A DNA stretch of 64,000 nt from assembly GCA_027492585.1 (NCBI GenBank), contig JAPUEK010000081.1, positions 101,477 to 165,476 of the forward strand, written 5' to 3'. This DNA comes from Paracoccaceae bacterium (GTDB taxonomy: Bacteria; Pseudomonadota; Alphaproteobacteria; Rhodobacterales; Rhodobacteraceae). Of the stretch, positions 17,887-27,038 are shown in pieces. The position numbers and the translations under genes are program-made. Under the pieces are notes generated by a model, which saw only the letters and a list, made by a program, of their open reading frames with translations, did no database searches and was not told the DNA's origin. Position 1 is the stretch's first letter. Every line of letters starts with the position of its first letter.

Positions 17887-19064
17887 GCGGGGCGGCTTTC
17901 CGGTTGGGACACCGGCCCGGAGGCCGGACGCGGCGGGGGAAAGACCTCCGCGCTCAGCGTCCGCTCGCCCAGATAGGCGCGGTCGAGCGTCACGCCGATC
18001 CCCGCGCCCTGCTGCGGCACCGGCATCAGCCCGTCCTGCGTTTCCAGTTTCTGCTCGATGATGTCGCGGGTGAAATAGCGGCTGGCCGAGGAGGTATCGC
18101 CGGGCTTGGTGAAGTTCGGCAGGGTGGAGAGGTGGATGTTGTGCGCCCGCCCGATGCCGGATTCGAGCATCCCCCCGCACCAGACCGGCACGTCGAAAGC
18201 CGCGCAGAGGTCATGGATCCGCAGCGACGGCCCATAGCCGCCCGAACGCCCGACCTTGATGTTGATCACCCGCGCCGCATCGCTTTGCAGCGCCTTGCGG
18301 GCATCGGCGACGGTGCGGATGCACTCGTCCAGGCAGATCGGCGTGCGGAGGCGCTGTTGAAGGGTGGCATGGTCGTGGATGTCGTCCCAGGCCAGCGGCT
18401 GCTCGATATAGTCGAGCGCATGGTCATCAAGCGCCCGCAGCATCCCGGTATCGGCCAGCGTATAGCAGGAATTGGCATCGACGGAGAGCGGCACGGTGGG
18501 ATGTGCCGCCCGTACCGCCTTCACCAGGGCCAGATCATGCCCCGGCTTCACCTTCAGCTTGATGCGCCTGTAGCCTTGCGCGACATGGGCCTCGACCCGA
18601 CTGAGCGTGTCGTCGATGGTCCCGATGCCGAGCGAGACGCCGACCTCCACCGTCTCCCCCTGCCCGCCGAGCAGGGTTTGCAGCGGCAGGTCCAGCGACT
18701 TCGCCCAGAGGTCCCAGAAGGCCATCTCGACCATGGCGCGCGCCATGTAATGCCCGCGCCAGGGCGACAGCAGCCGTTCCAGCTCCTGCGGATTGGCAAA
18801 GCTGCGGCCGATCACCTGCGGCAGCAGAACCTCGCGCAACAGCGCCATGCTGCCTGAAACCGTCTCGTCGAGGTAATCCGGCAGGGGGTCCATCACCCCC
18901 TCGCCATAGCCCTCGATCCCGTCGGCGCGCAGGGTCAGCAGCGGGAAGATCTTGTCCTGCATCGTCCCGGTGGAGATGACGAAGGGCGTGACCAGCGGCA
19001 GGCGCACCAGTCGCAATTCGGCGCTTTCGATCCTGAGTGCGGACCGCAGGTTGGAGCGGGTCAT
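17883..19064 (-). CDS. N-succinylamino-acid racemase / o-succinylbenzoate synthase family enolase
   Basis: Enolase-superfamily enzyme of 393 aa. It has the catalytic KxK (K169, K171), metal ligands D196 (VDANS), E221 (IEQPL) and D246 (LDE), and the second base K270 (NIKVGR). The WCGGMLESGIGRAHN motif (about 295-309) and then LPNF..PGDTSSASRY mark the NSAR/OSBS subgroup rather than dipeptide epimerases or muconate enzymes. No menaquinone genes are nearby, while a GNAT succinyltransferase overlaps the 3' end, so racemisation of N-succinyl amino acids is the likely role. The ATG at 19064 (MTRSNLRSALRIESAEL) fits the family N-terminus. An upstream extension of this frame is not coding. It is divergent from the RpiR gene. 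Confidence 0.85.
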   Translation of the reverse strand: MTRSNLRSALRIESAELRLVRLPLVTPFVISTGTMQDKIFPLLTLRADGIEGYGEGVMDPLPDYLDETVSGSMALLREVLLPQVIGRSFANPQELERLLSPWRGHYMARAMVEMAFWDLWAKSLDLPLQTLLGGQGETVEVGVSLGIGTIDDTLSRVEAHVAQGYRRIKLKVKPGHDLALVKAVRAAHPTVPLSVDANSCYTLADTGMLRALDDHALDYIEQPLAWDDIHDHATLQQRLRTPICLDECIRTVADARKALQSDAARVINIKVGRSGGYGPSLRIHDLCAAFDVPVWCGGMLESGIGRAHNIHLSTLPNFTKPGDTSSASRYFTRDIIEQKLETQDGLMPVPQQGAGIGVTLDRAYLGERTLSAEVFPPPRPASGPVSQPESRPA

Positions 19065-19138
19065 CGCTTGTCCTTTCGCGCTCGGGGGCCGCACCAGATC
19101 GGGGCCGGATCGGGGCCGGAGACGGCCTGATGGGAGGC

Positions 19139-19167
19139 AGCCTAGGGTCAAATCAGCTTTCTTGCAA
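19139..19167 (-). promoter_or_regulatory. Candidate promoter of the racemase-GNAT operon
   Basis: On the minus strand TTGCAA (19167 to 19162) and TAGGCT (19144 to 19139) are 17 bp apart, with the racemase start about 75 bp further on. A GAA-N4-TTC inverted repeat lies just upstream (TTGAAAGTGTTCTG near 19178-19191) and could bind the divergent RpiR regulator. Both are motif-level guesses. Confidence 0.35.
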
Positions 19168-19220
19168 GATTGACGCATTGAAAGTGTTCTGTCAGCCTTT
19201 GCCGGAACGGAGGCGGGCGC

Positions 19221-20132
19221 TTGACACGAATCGACACAGCGGCGGCGGAAATGGCAGGTCCCGATCTGGGGCAGCGGCTGGAGGCCAGCCTCTCCGGCGC
19301 CACCCGCAGCGAAGCCGCCATCGCCAGCTATTTCCTTGCCAATCTGCAAAGTCTGCCTTTCGAGACCGCGGCCTCCGTCGGCCAGAAGATCGGGGTCAGC
19401 GAGGCCTCGATCGGGCGCTATTGCCGGGGGATCGGCTTTCGCCATTTCAAGGATCTGAAAGCCTCGCTGCAATCCGATCTCGGCGACAAGGCCTGGCTGA
19501 TCGGCGACCGGCTGCGCGATTTCAACCAGCGCAGCCGCGAGGGCAATGCCGAACAGGCCCGCGCGCTCGACCTCGAACTGGCCGCCGTGGTCGCCAATCA
19601 CGAAACCGCCGCCACCCCGGCCTTCGCCCGCGCGGTGCGGCGTCTGGCGCGCAGCCCGCTGGTCTTCATCGCGGGGTTCCAGACCGAACGCGGCCATGCC
19701 CAGTACCTCGCCCATGGCCTGCAATATCTGCGGCCCGGCGTGCAGATGGCCGATCTCGAAGGCGGCCATTTCGCCGAGGTCCTGCTGAGCGACCCCGGCA
19801 CCGCCTGTCTGGTGCTGATCGACGGGCGGCGCTATTCGCGGCTGACGCGCAATCTCGCCCGCGCCGCCCGCGCCGCCGCCATCCCGGTGACGCTGATCAC
19901 CGATCCCTATTGCGACTGGGCGCATGACACGGTGGACGAGGCCTTTGTCGTGCAGACCGATCTCAACCAGTTCTGGGATGGGACCTCGGCCATGTCCTCG
20001 CTGGTGGGGCTGATGGTCAACGGCGTCTTCAACGAGCTTGGCGCCGGGGTGGAGACGCGCATGGCCCGCGTCTCGGCGCTCTACAACGACTTCATCGGCC
20101 ATGCCGGCGACCCCAAGGGACCGCTGCGATGA
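19221..20132 (+). CDS. MurR/RpiR-family transcriptional regulator
   Basis: Regulator of 303 aa. Residues about 20-95 form the RpiR helix-turn-helix (TRSEAAIASYFLAN, then VGQKIGVSEASIGRYCRGIG and FRHFKDLKASL). Residues about 135-270 form a SIS-like domain that normally binds a phosphosugar or amino sugar. The start is a TTG at 19221 because GGAGG lies 8 bases upstream. An ATG at 19251 is the alternative and would lose ten residues. It is first in line with the peptide ABC genes and divergent from the racemase operon, so it likely controls both. RpiR-type regulators are often tied to amino-sugar or peptidoglycan catabolism, which suits a D-amino-acid peptide theme. Confidence 0.85.
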   Translation: MTRIDTAAAEMAGPDLGQRLEASLSGATRSEAAIASYFLANLQSLPFETAASVGQKIGVSEASIGRYCRGIGFRHFKDLKASLQSDLGDKAWLIGDRLRDFNQRSREGNAEQARALDLELAAVVANHETAATPAFARAVRRLARSPLVFIAGFQTERGHAQYLAHGLQYLRPGVQMADLEGGHFAEVLLSDPGTACLVLIDGRRYSRLTRNLARAARAAAIPVTLITDPYCDWAHDTVDEAFVVQTDLNQFWDGTSAMSSLVGLMVNGVFNELGAGVETRMARVSALYNDFIGHAGDPKGPLR

Positions 20133-20221
20133 CCCGCCCCGCCTGCCGCCCGCAAGCCCCTCCGGGCGCCTGACTTCCGCAAAGACCACCAGAACAAGAA
20201 ACGCCCAACAGAGGAATAACC

Positions 20222-21799
20222 ATGCTCCACGCTGCCAAACGCCATTTTCTCGCCGCCTCCGTCTCGGTCGCGGCGCTGATGACCGCGCCCGCGCTTTTCG
20301 CGCAGGAGGTGGTCTTCGTCCTGAACACCTCCGAGGTCGGCGCGCCGACCTACAACCCGATCAGGGCCTCCAACCTCAACACCGCGACCGGGCTGATCTT
20401 CGACCGGCTAGTGGAGATGGACCAGAACCGCCAATACCACCCGCATCTGGCCGACAGCTGGATCGAGGCGCCCGACGGGATGAGCTGGACCTTCAAGCTG
20501 AAGCCCGGCGTCAAGTTCCACAACGGCGAACCCTTCAACGCCGCGACCATCGCCGCCTGGGTGCCGCTGTTCGCCGGGTCGGACAATTCCTATATGGTCG
20601 ATGCCATCGGCTCGGTCGAAGTGGTCGATGATCTCACGGTGAAATTCGTGATGAAGCATCCCGACCCGAACCTGCTCTACAACCTCTCCTCCACCTTCAT
20701 GAGCGTGGTGGAGCCGAAATCCTTCGCCGCCCTCGGCGATGACTACGGCGTGACCGAGGTTTACGGCACCGGGCCGTTCAAGCTCGAAAGCTTCACCGTC
20801 GGTCAGGAAACCGTGCTGGTGCGGAACGACGATTACGCCTGGCCGACCGACCTGACCGCGAACCAGGGGCCGGCGAAGATCGAACGCGCCGTCTTCCGCG
20901 AGATCCCCGAGGACAGCACCGCCTTTCTGGAGCTGAAGACCGGCGGGGTGGACGTGCTTCTGGGTGTGCCGACCGACTATCTGGGCGAGCTGGCGAAGGA
21001 GCCCTCCATCGGCGTCGTGACCCTGCCGGGGCAGGAACTGTCCTATATGGTGATGAATGTCACCAAGGCCCCCTTCGACGACATCAAGGTGCGCGAGGCG
21101 GCGGCCAAGGCCATCAACCAGAAGGAAATTCTGGACACGATCTACGGCGGCGTCGGTCAGGTCGCCGATACGTTCCTGATCTCCGCCCTTGCCGAATCCC
21201 ATGTCGCGCCGGAGTTCAGAATCAGCTACGATCCCGCCCGCTCCGCCGCCCTGCTTGACGAGGCCGGCTGGGTGATGGGCGCCGACGGCATCCGCGCCAA
21301 GGACGGCGTGCCGTTGCAGATCCAGCTCTGGACCCAGTCGGACAGCAGCTTCCGCCGGCTGACCGAAGTGGTGCAGGCCCAGCTCAAGGCCGTGGGCATC
21401 GGGGCGGAGATCACCACCTTCGACAGTTCCATGATCCGCGACGAATACAAGAAGGGCGAACAGCAGGCCGCCGTCCGCTCCTATTTCTGGGACAATGCCG
21501 ACATCATCGACTGGTTCTTCGGCGGCGACCGCATCGGCTATCCCAACATCTCGATGTTCAACGACCCGAAGGCCGAGGAGCTGCGCGCCAAGGCCATGAG
21601 CGGATCGGCCAACAGCGAGGAGCGCGTGGCCAACTTCATCAAATACCACGAATATGTGCTGTCGCAGTTCCCCTTCTCGCCGATCTACCAGCCGGTGGTG
21701 AATGTCGGCTACAACAAGGAGCGCATCAAGGTGCCGGAGGTTCTGAACGCGCCCTCGTTCCAGAACATCGCCATCATGGATCTGGAAGTCACCGAGTAA
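20222..21799 (+). CDS. Peptide ABC transporter substrate-binding protein (DppA-like)
   Basis: Periplasmic solute-binding protein of 525 aa, family 5 (peptide/nickel). Residues 1-28 are a Sec signal ending FAQ before EVVFVLNT. NPIRASNLNTATGLIFDRLV and DGMSWTFKLKPGVKFHNGEP are standard SBP_bac_5 segments. A GAGGAAT ribosome-binding site precedes the ATG. It lies 89 bp after the RpiR gene and 21 bp before the first permease gene. It probably selects short peptides. Whether these carry D-residues or N-acyl groups is inferred only from the neighbouring racemase and M81 peptidase. Confidence 0.9.
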   Translation: MLHAAKRHFLAASVSVAALMTAPALFAQEVVFVLNTSEVGAPTYNPIRASNLNTATGLIFDRLVEMDQNRQYHPHLADSWIEAPDGMSWTFKLKPGVKFHNGEPFNAATIAAWVPLFAGSDNSYMVDAIGSVEVVDDLTVKFVMKHPDPNLLYNLSSTFMSVVEPKSFAALGDDYGVTEVYGTGPFKLESFTVGQETVLVRNDDYAWPTDLTANQGPAKIERAVFREIPEDSTAFLELKTGGVDVLLGVPTDYLGELAKEPSIGVVTLPGQELSYMVMNVTKAPFDDIKVREAAAKAINQKEILDTIYGGVGQVADTFLISALAESHVAPEFRISYDPARSAALLDEAGWVMGADGIRAKDGVPLQIQLWTQSDSSFRRLTEVVQAQLKAVGIGAEITTFDSSMIRDEYKKGEQQAAVRSYFWDNADIIDWFFGGDRIGYPNISMFNDPKAEELRAKAMSGSANSEERVANFIKYHEYVLSQFPFSPIYQPVVNVGYNKERIKVPEVLNAPSFQNIAIMDLEVTE

Positions 21800-21820
21800 G
21801 CGGCGAAGGGGGCCGGGATC

Positions 21821-22759
21821 ATGCTGAATTATCTGGCAAGGCGCCTTCTGGCGCTGATCCCGGTCTTTCTGGCCGTCTCGCTGGTGATCTTCCTGATCCT
21901 GCACCTGATCCCCGGCGATCCGGTGGACAACCTGCTGAAGGTCGGCGCCTCGGCCTCGCAGCGGGCCGAGATCGAGGCCCGCTACGGGCTCGACCGGCCC
22001 CTGCCGGTGCAATATGCGATCTGGCTCGGCAATCTGGTGCAGGGCGATCTCGGCACGGCGATCATCGGGCGGCGTCCGGTGATCGACATCATCGCGCAGG
22101 CCCTGCCCCATTCGCTGATGCTCGGGGGGCTGGCGCTGCTCTTTTCCTCGGTGGTGGGGGTGGCGCTTGGCGTGGTCGCCGCGCTCCACCGCGACCGCTG
22201 GCCCGATCAGGCGATCATGGGCGGGGTGCTGGTCGGCTCCACCATGCCGGGGTTCTGGCTGGGCCTTCTGCTCATCCTCGTCTTCGCGGTCTGGCTCGGC
22301 TGGTTCCCGGTCTCGGGCGCGCGCGGCTGGGCGAGCCTCGTGCTGCCGGTGCTGACCATCGGCCTTGGCGGCACGGCGCTTGTGACCCGCGTGACGCGGG
22401 TGGCGATGATCGAGGCGTCACAGCGCGATTTCGTGATGCTGCTGCACGCCAAGGGGCTGTCGCCGCTGCGGATCCAGTTGTTCCATGTGCTGCGCCATGC
22501 CCTGATCCCGGTGGTCACGATCCTCGCCCTGCGGATCGGCTGGATCTTGGGCGGGGCGGTCACGGTCGAGGTGGTCTTCGCCCGCCCCGGTCTTGGCACG
22601 ACCCTGATCAAGGCCTTGAACCAACATGATTATCCGGTGGTGCAGGCCTGCCTTCTGATGCTGGCCATGGCGGTGATGCTCGGCACGCTTCTGGGCGACA
22701 TCCTGCAGGCGCTGATGGACCCGCGGGTGCGGGCCGCGCAGGCGGGGGCGGCGCGATGA
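21821..22759 (+). CDS. Peptide ABC transporter permease (DppB-like)
   Basis: Inner-membrane permease of 312 aa with six hydrophobic segments, opening MLNYLARRLLALIPVFLAVS and the LIPGDPVDNL motif typical of DppB/OppB. The loop MLLHAKGLSPLRIQLFHVLR (about residue 205) is the EAA coupling motif that docks on the ATPases. Its stop overlaps the next permease start (ATGA), so both are coupled. Confidence 0.92.
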   Translation: MLNYLARRLLALIPVFLAVSLVIFLILHLIPGDPVDNLLKVGASASQRAEIEARYGLDRPLPVQYAIWLGNLVQGDLGTAIIGRRPVIDIIAQALPHSLMLGGLALLFSSVVGVALGVVAALHRDRWPDQAIMGGVLVGSTMPGFWLGLLLILVFAVWLGWFPVSGARGWASLVLPVLTIGLGGTALVTRVTRVAMIEASQRDFVMLLHAKGLSPLRIQLFHVLRHALIPVVTILALRIGWILGGAVTVEVVFARPGLGTTLIKALNQHDYPVVQACLLMLAMAVMLGTLLGDILQALMDPRVRAAQAGAAR

Positions 22760-23610
22760 GCGCGGCAGGCTTTGCCACCCCGGTCGCGGCCGCGCTCCGC
22801 AGCCGCAAGGGGGCGGTGGCCGGGCTCTGGCTCGCGGCCATGGTGGTGGCCGCAGTCTTCGCCCCGCTGCTGACCCCCTATGCCTATGACGTGCAGGACC
22901 TGCCCGGCGCCTTCCAGCCGCCGGGGGCGGCGCATTGGCTCGGCACCGACGAATTCGGCCGCGACCTGCTGACCCGGCTTTTCTACGGGGCGCGGACCTC
23001 CCTTTCCGTCTCGGCCATCGCCATCGGCATTTCGGTGCTGGCGGGCATGATCCTCGGGGCGGCGGCGGGCTATTTCGGCGGGCGCTTCGACCGCATGGTC
23101 ACCGCCCTCGTCGATCTGAGCTGGTCCTTCCCGGAAATCCTCGTGGCGCTGATCCTCGTCGCCATCATCGGGCCGGGGGTGACGGGGACCATGGCGGCGA
23201 TCGGGGTGGCCTATCTGGCGCAGTTCACCCGGCTCGCCCGCGCGCAGATCATGGCCATCAAGTCGGAAACCTTCATCGAGGCGTCCCGCAGCCTCGGCGC
23301 CTCGGACGGCTTCATCCTTTTCCGCCATCTGATCCCCAACACCCTGGCCCCGGTGCTGGTCGCGGGGATGCTCGCCACCGGCGATGCGATCATCCTTGAG
23401 GCGACGCTCGGCTTCTTCGGCCTTGGCGCGCAGCCGCCGACGCCGAGCTGGGGGGCGATGATGTCCTCCGGTTCCGCGCAGCTTTTCAAGGCGCCGGGGA
23501 TCATCCTCTTCCCCGGTCTCGCCGTGGCGATCACCGTCATCGCCATCAACCTCTTCGGCGATGCGCTTGTCCGCGCGCTCGACATCCGCCGCCGCGAAAG
23601 GACGGGCTGA
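22756..23610 (+). CDS. Peptide ABC transporter permease (DppC-like)
   Basis: Second inner-membrane permease, 284 aa, with the HWLGTDEFGRDLLTRLFYGA motif (about residue 60) diagnostic of DppC/OppC and the EAA loop EASRSLGASDGFILFRHLIP (about 175). It overlaps the preceding gene by 4 bases and is 3 bases from the next ATPase gene, so it is part of one operon. Confidence 0.92.
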   Translation: MSAAGFATPVAAALRSRKGAVAGLWLAAMVVAAVFAPLLTPYAYDVQDLPGAFQPPGAAHWLGTDEFGRDLLTRLFYGARTSLSVSAIAIGISVLAGMILGAAAGYFGGRFDRMVTALVDLSWSFPEILVALILVAIIGPGVTGTMAAIGVAYLAQFTRLARAQIMAIKSETFIEASRSLGASDGFILFRHLIPNTLAPVLVAGMLATGDAIILEATLGFFGLGAQPPTPSWGAMMSSGSAQLFKAPGIILFPGLAVAITVIAINLFGDALVRALDIRRRERTG

Positions 23611-23613
23611 GCC

Positions 23614-24564
23614 ATGCTGCTTGAGGTCGAAAACCTGTCCGTCACCATCGGGCGCGTGACACCGCTCGACGGGGTGAGCTTCGGACTGGACCGGGGCCAG
23701 ATCCTTGGCCTCGTCGGCGAGAGCGGCTCGGGCAAGTCGCTGACCGCGCTTGCGGTCACCGGGCTTCTGCCCCTGATCGGGGGGCGGGTCTCGGGCGGGG
23801 CGGTGCGCTTTCAGGGGAAAGACCTGGCCGGGATGAAACCGGCGGCGCTGCGCGCCCTGCGCGGGCGGCGGATCGGCTTCGTCACCCAGAACCCGATGAC
23901 CGCGCTCGACCCGGTGCAGCGGATCGGGGCGCAGGTCGATGTGGTCTCCCGCCTGCATCTCGGGCTTTCGGCCGGTGCGGCGCGGGCGCGGACGCTGGAC
24001 CTTCTGACCCAGCTCCGCATCCCCGAGGCGGCTGCCGTCTGCGAGGCCTATCCGCATCAGCTTTCCGGCGGGATGAAGCAGCGCATCGTCATCGCCATGG
24101 CCCTTGCCGGGGAGCCGGAGCTGATCGTGGCGGATGAACCGACGACGGCGCTTGATGTGACGGTTCAGGCGCAGATCATCCATATCCTTGCAACGCTGGT
24201 GCGGGAACGGGGGCTGGGCCTCGTGCTCATCACCCATGACATGGGGGTGGTGGCGCAGGTCTGCGACCGGGTGGCGGTGCTCTATGCCGGGCGGCTGGCG
24301 GAGGCGCGGGAGGTGCGCGGCCTCTTCGCCGCGCCGCGCCATCCCTATACCGCCGCGCTGATCGGCTGCATCCCGCGTGAAGGCATGGCGCCCGGCGCCC
24401 TGACCGGCATCCCCGGTGCGGTGCCTTCGGTGACGGCCTATCCCCCCGGCTGCCGCTTTCACCCGCGTTGCCCGCGCGCCCTGCCCGCCTGCGCGACCGA
24501 AGTGCCGGCGCTGACGGGCGGCGCGCTCGCCTGCCTGAACCCGCTGGAGATGCCGCATGGCTGA
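23614..24564 (+). CDS. Peptide ABC transporter ATP-binding protein (DppD-like)
   Basis: Cytoplasmic ATPase of 316 aa. Walker A is GESGSGKSLTAL (about residue 34), the signature is LSGGMKQRIVIAMAL (about 150), and Walker B is LIVADEPTTALD. The C-terminal oligopeptide/dipeptide ABC extension includes PPGCRFHPRCPRALPAC (about 273-290), the cysteine cluster seen in DppD/OppD. It forms the ATPase heterodimer with the overlapping next gene. Confidence 0.92.
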   Translation: MLLEVENLSVTIGRVTPLDGVSFGLDRGQILGLVGESGSGKSLTALAVTGLLPLIGGRVSGGAVRFQGKDLAGMKPAALRALRGRRIGFVTQNPMTALDPVQRIGAQVDVVSRLHLGLSAGAARARTLDLLTQLRIPEAAAVCEAYPHQLSGGMKQRIVIAMALAGEPELIVADEPTTALDVTVQAQIIHILATLVRERGLGLVLITHDMGVVAQVCDRVAVLYAGRLAEAREVRGLFAAPRHPYTAALIGCIPREGMAPGALTGIPGAVPSVTAYPPGCRFHPRCPRALPACATEVPALTGGALACLNPLEMPHG

Positions 24565-25513
24565 GCCGCTGCTTGACATCTCCGGCCTTTCCAAACGCTT
24601 CGAGACCCCCGGCGGGTTCGGCCAGAAGCCGCGCAGCATGATGGCGGTACGCGGGGTCTCCCTCCGCATCGGCAAGGGCGAGGTGGTCGGCGTCGTCGGC
24701 GAAAGCGGTTGCGGCAAATCCACCCTCGCCCGGCTGGTGCTGCGTCTTCTGGAACCGACCGACGGGCGGCTGGTCTTCGACGGGCAGGATCTGACCGCCC
24801 TTTCCGCCCGCGAAATGCGGCGGATGCGGCGGCGGATGGCGATGGTGTTTCAGGACCCCTATTCCTCGCTCGACCCGCGCTACACGCTGGAGGAGGTGCT
24901 GGGCGAACCCTTCCGCGCCCAGGGCCTGCCGGTGCCGGAAGGACGGATCGCGGAACTTCTGGCGCAGGTCGGCCTGCCGGAAACGATGCGCGGCGCCTAT
25001 CCCCACCAGCTTTCGGGCGGTCAGCGGCAAAGGGCGGGGATCGCCCGCGCCCTCGCCCTCCACCCGGAATTTCTGGTGCTGGACGAACCCACGGCCTCGC
25101 TCGATGTCTCCATCCAGGCGCAGATCATCGCGCTGTTGCAGGATCTGCGGGCGCGGCTCGGGCTGACCTATCTGTTCATCAGCCACGACCTCGGCCTCGT
25201 GCGCTATTTCTGCGACCGGATCGTGGTCATGTATCTCGGCGCCGTGGTGGAGCTGCTGCCCGCCGCCGCCACCCCGCCGCGCCACCCCTATTCGCGGGCG
25301 CTGATGGACAGCACCTTCGTTCCGGACCCCGGACAGCGGCGCGATCTGGTGGGCCTGACCGGCGAGATCCCCTCGCCCTTCAACCTGCCGAAAGGCTGCG
25401 CCTTCGCCGCCCGCTGCCCGCGCGTGACAGCGCGCTGCCTGGCGGAAGTGCCGCTGCTGGAGGCCTCCGGCCCCCATGCGCTCGCCTGTTTCAACCCCCT
25501 TCCAGAACTCTGA
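24557..25513 (+). CDS. Peptide ABC transporter ATP-binding protein (DppF-like)
   Basis: Second ATPase, 318 aa. Walker A is [13 protein letters not shown] (about residue 50), the signature is [15 protein letters not shown] (about 153), and Walker B is [12 protein letters not shown]. It ends with the [16 protein letters not shown] cysteine cluster. It overlaps the previous ATPase gene by 8 bases and is 7 bases from the M81 peptidase gene, so the peptidase is almost certainly in the same transcript. Confidence 0.92.
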   Translation: MAEPLLDISGLSKRFETPGGFGQKPRSMMAVRGVSLRIGKGEVVGVVGESGCGKSTLARLVLRLLEPTDGRLVFDGQDLTALSAREMRRMRRRMAMVFQDPYSSLDPRYTLEEVLGEPFRAQGLPVPEGRIAELLAQVGLPETMRGAYPHQLSGGQRQRAGIARALALHPEFLVLDEPTASLDVSIQAQIIALLQDLRARLGLTYLFISHDLGLVRYFCDRIVVMYLGAVVELLPAAATPPRHPYSRALMDSTFVPDPGQRRDLVGLTGEIPSPFNLPKGCAFAARCPRVTARCLAEVPLLEASGPHALACFNPLPEL

Positions 25514-25520
25514 GGCCCCG

Positions 25521-27038
25521 ATGACATTTCATGTTCTGACCGCCGAATTCATCCATGAAAGCAACACCTTCAAGAAGGGGGAAACCGGACTTTCCGCCTT
25601 TGCCGCCGATACGCTGCACGAGGGGCAGGCCGCCATCGACCGGCGCGGGGCGGCCAATACGGAACTGGCGGGCTTTCTCGACGTGGCGCGGGCGGAGGGC
25701 TGGCGCGTCGATCACGCCATCTCCGCCCATGCGACCCCCGGTGCCTGCGTCTCGCGCGCGGCCTTCGACCATATCGCCGGGCGCATCTGCGCTTTGGCCG
25801 AGGCGCGGAAGGACAGTCTGGACGGGGTGCTTCTGGGGCTGCACGGCTCCATGGTGCCGGAGTTCACCGATGACGGCGAGGGCGAGCTTCTTGCCCGGCT
25901 GCGCGCCATCCTCGGCCCCGATCTGCCGATCGCGGTGACGCTGGATCTTCATGCCATGGTCTCGCCGCGCATGGTGGAGCTGGCGCAGATCTACGTCTCC
26001 TACAAGACCTATCCGCATGTGGACATGGCGGCGACGGGCGCCCATGCGGCACGGCTTCTGCACGGCGCCATGGCGGGCCGCCACCAGCCCGCGACGCTGC
26101 GCGCCCATCTGCCGATGCTGGACGAGGCCAATGGCGGGCGGACGGATGTGCCGGAAACGGCGGCGCTTTACACCGATGCGGCGGCGTTCGAGGCGGAGCC
26201 GGGCATCCTTGCCGTCTCCGTCAACGCAGGCTTTGCCGAGGCGGACACGACAATCCTCGGCCCGACGGTGCTTGTGACCCACGACCGTGCCGTGCCGGGG
26301 GCCGAAGCGCGGGCGCAGAAGATCGCGGCGGGGCTCGCCGACCGGATCTGGGCGGGGCGCGGGCGGATCGCCAATGACTTCCTGACCGTGGAGGCGGCGG
26401 CAGGGATCGCGCTCGGCCATGATCAGGCTCAAGGCCCGCTGGTCATCGCCGATTACGCCGACAATCCCGGTGCCGGGGCTTACGGCGACAGCACCGATCT
26501 GCTGGCGGCACTTCTGGCGGCGGGGGTGGGCAATGCGGTGCTCAGCCCGATGATCGACCCGGAGGCGGCGGCGGAACTGCACCGCCACCGCGAGGGCGAG
26601 GTGGTGACGCTAGCCCTCGGCGGCAAGAACGACCCGGCCTTCGGCGGGGGTCCTTTGCGGCTGACCGGCGAGATCCGCCGGCTGTCGGACGGGCGCTTCC
26701 GCGGCGACGGGCCGATCATGGGCGGGATCGACCATTCCTTCGGGACGACGGCGGTGTTCCGGGTGGCGGGCATCGACATCCTGATCGTGACGGAGGGCGA
26801 GCAGATGCTCGACACCCAGCAATTGCGCGCCTTCGGCATCGAGCCGGAGGAGAAAGCCGTGCTGGCCCTGAAATCCATGCAGCATTTCCGCGCCGCTTTC
26901 GAACCGCTGGCGGCCCGCGTGATCGTCTGCGACAGCGGCGCGCTCGCCACGCCGCAAGCGGCAAAGCGCCCCTATCGGCGGGCGATCCGACCGATCTATC
27001 CGCTCGATCCGGAGATGGTGAGAGAGGGCGGGCGGTAG
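25521..27038 (+). CDS. M81 family metallopeptidase (MlrC-like)
   Basis: Zinc peptidase of 505 aa with the MlrC N-terminal and C-terminal domains. EFIHESNTF (about residue 8) carries the first metal histidine. TLDLHAMVSPRM (about 149) and KTYPHVDMAATGAHAARLL (about 172) hold further metal ligands. HSFGTTAVFRVAGIDILIVT lies in the C-terminal domain. The founding member, MlrC, hydrolyses the linear tetrapeptide product of microcystin, which contains D- and non-standard residues. The ATG at 25521 follows the DppF-like stop by 7 bases. It probably hydrolyses the imported peptides in the cytoplasm, since no signal peptide is present. The real substrate is unknown. Confidence 0.88.
   Translation: MTFHVLTAEFIHESNTFKKGETGLSAFAADTLHEGQAAIDRRGAANTELAGFLDVARAEGWRVDHAISAHATPGACVSRAAFDHIAGRICALAEARKDSLDGVLLGLHGSMVPEFTDDGEGELLARLRAILGPDLPIAVTLDLHAMVSPRMVELAQIYVSYKTYPHVDMAATGAHAARLLHGAMAGRHQPATLRAHLPMLDEANGGRTDVPETAALYTDAAAFEAEPGILAVSVNAGFAEADTTILGPTVLVTHDRAVPGAEARAQKIAAGLADRIWAGRGRIANDFLTVEAAAGIALGHDQAQGPLVIADYADNPGAGAYGDSTDLLAALLAAGVGNAVLSPMIDPEAAAELHRHREGEVVTLALGGKNDPAFGGGPLRLTGEIRRLSDGRFRGDGPIMGGIDHSFGTTAVFRVAGIDILIVTEGEQMLDTQQLRAFGIEPEEKAVLALKSMQHFRAAFEPLAARVIVCDSGALATPQAAKRPYRRAIRPIYPLDPEMVREGGR

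Noticed and set aside
17883..19064. Assignment as L-Ala-D/L-Glu dipeptide epimerase
   Set aside because: Context (peptide importer) would fit, but the WCGGMLESGIGRAHN and PGDTSSASRY motifs and the overlapping COG3375 GNAT favour the N-succinylamino-acid racemase group.
19065..20189. N-terminal extension of the racemase frame on the minus strand
   Set aside because: It would run antisense through the whole RpiR gene, and the enolase N-terminus starts cleanly at 19064.
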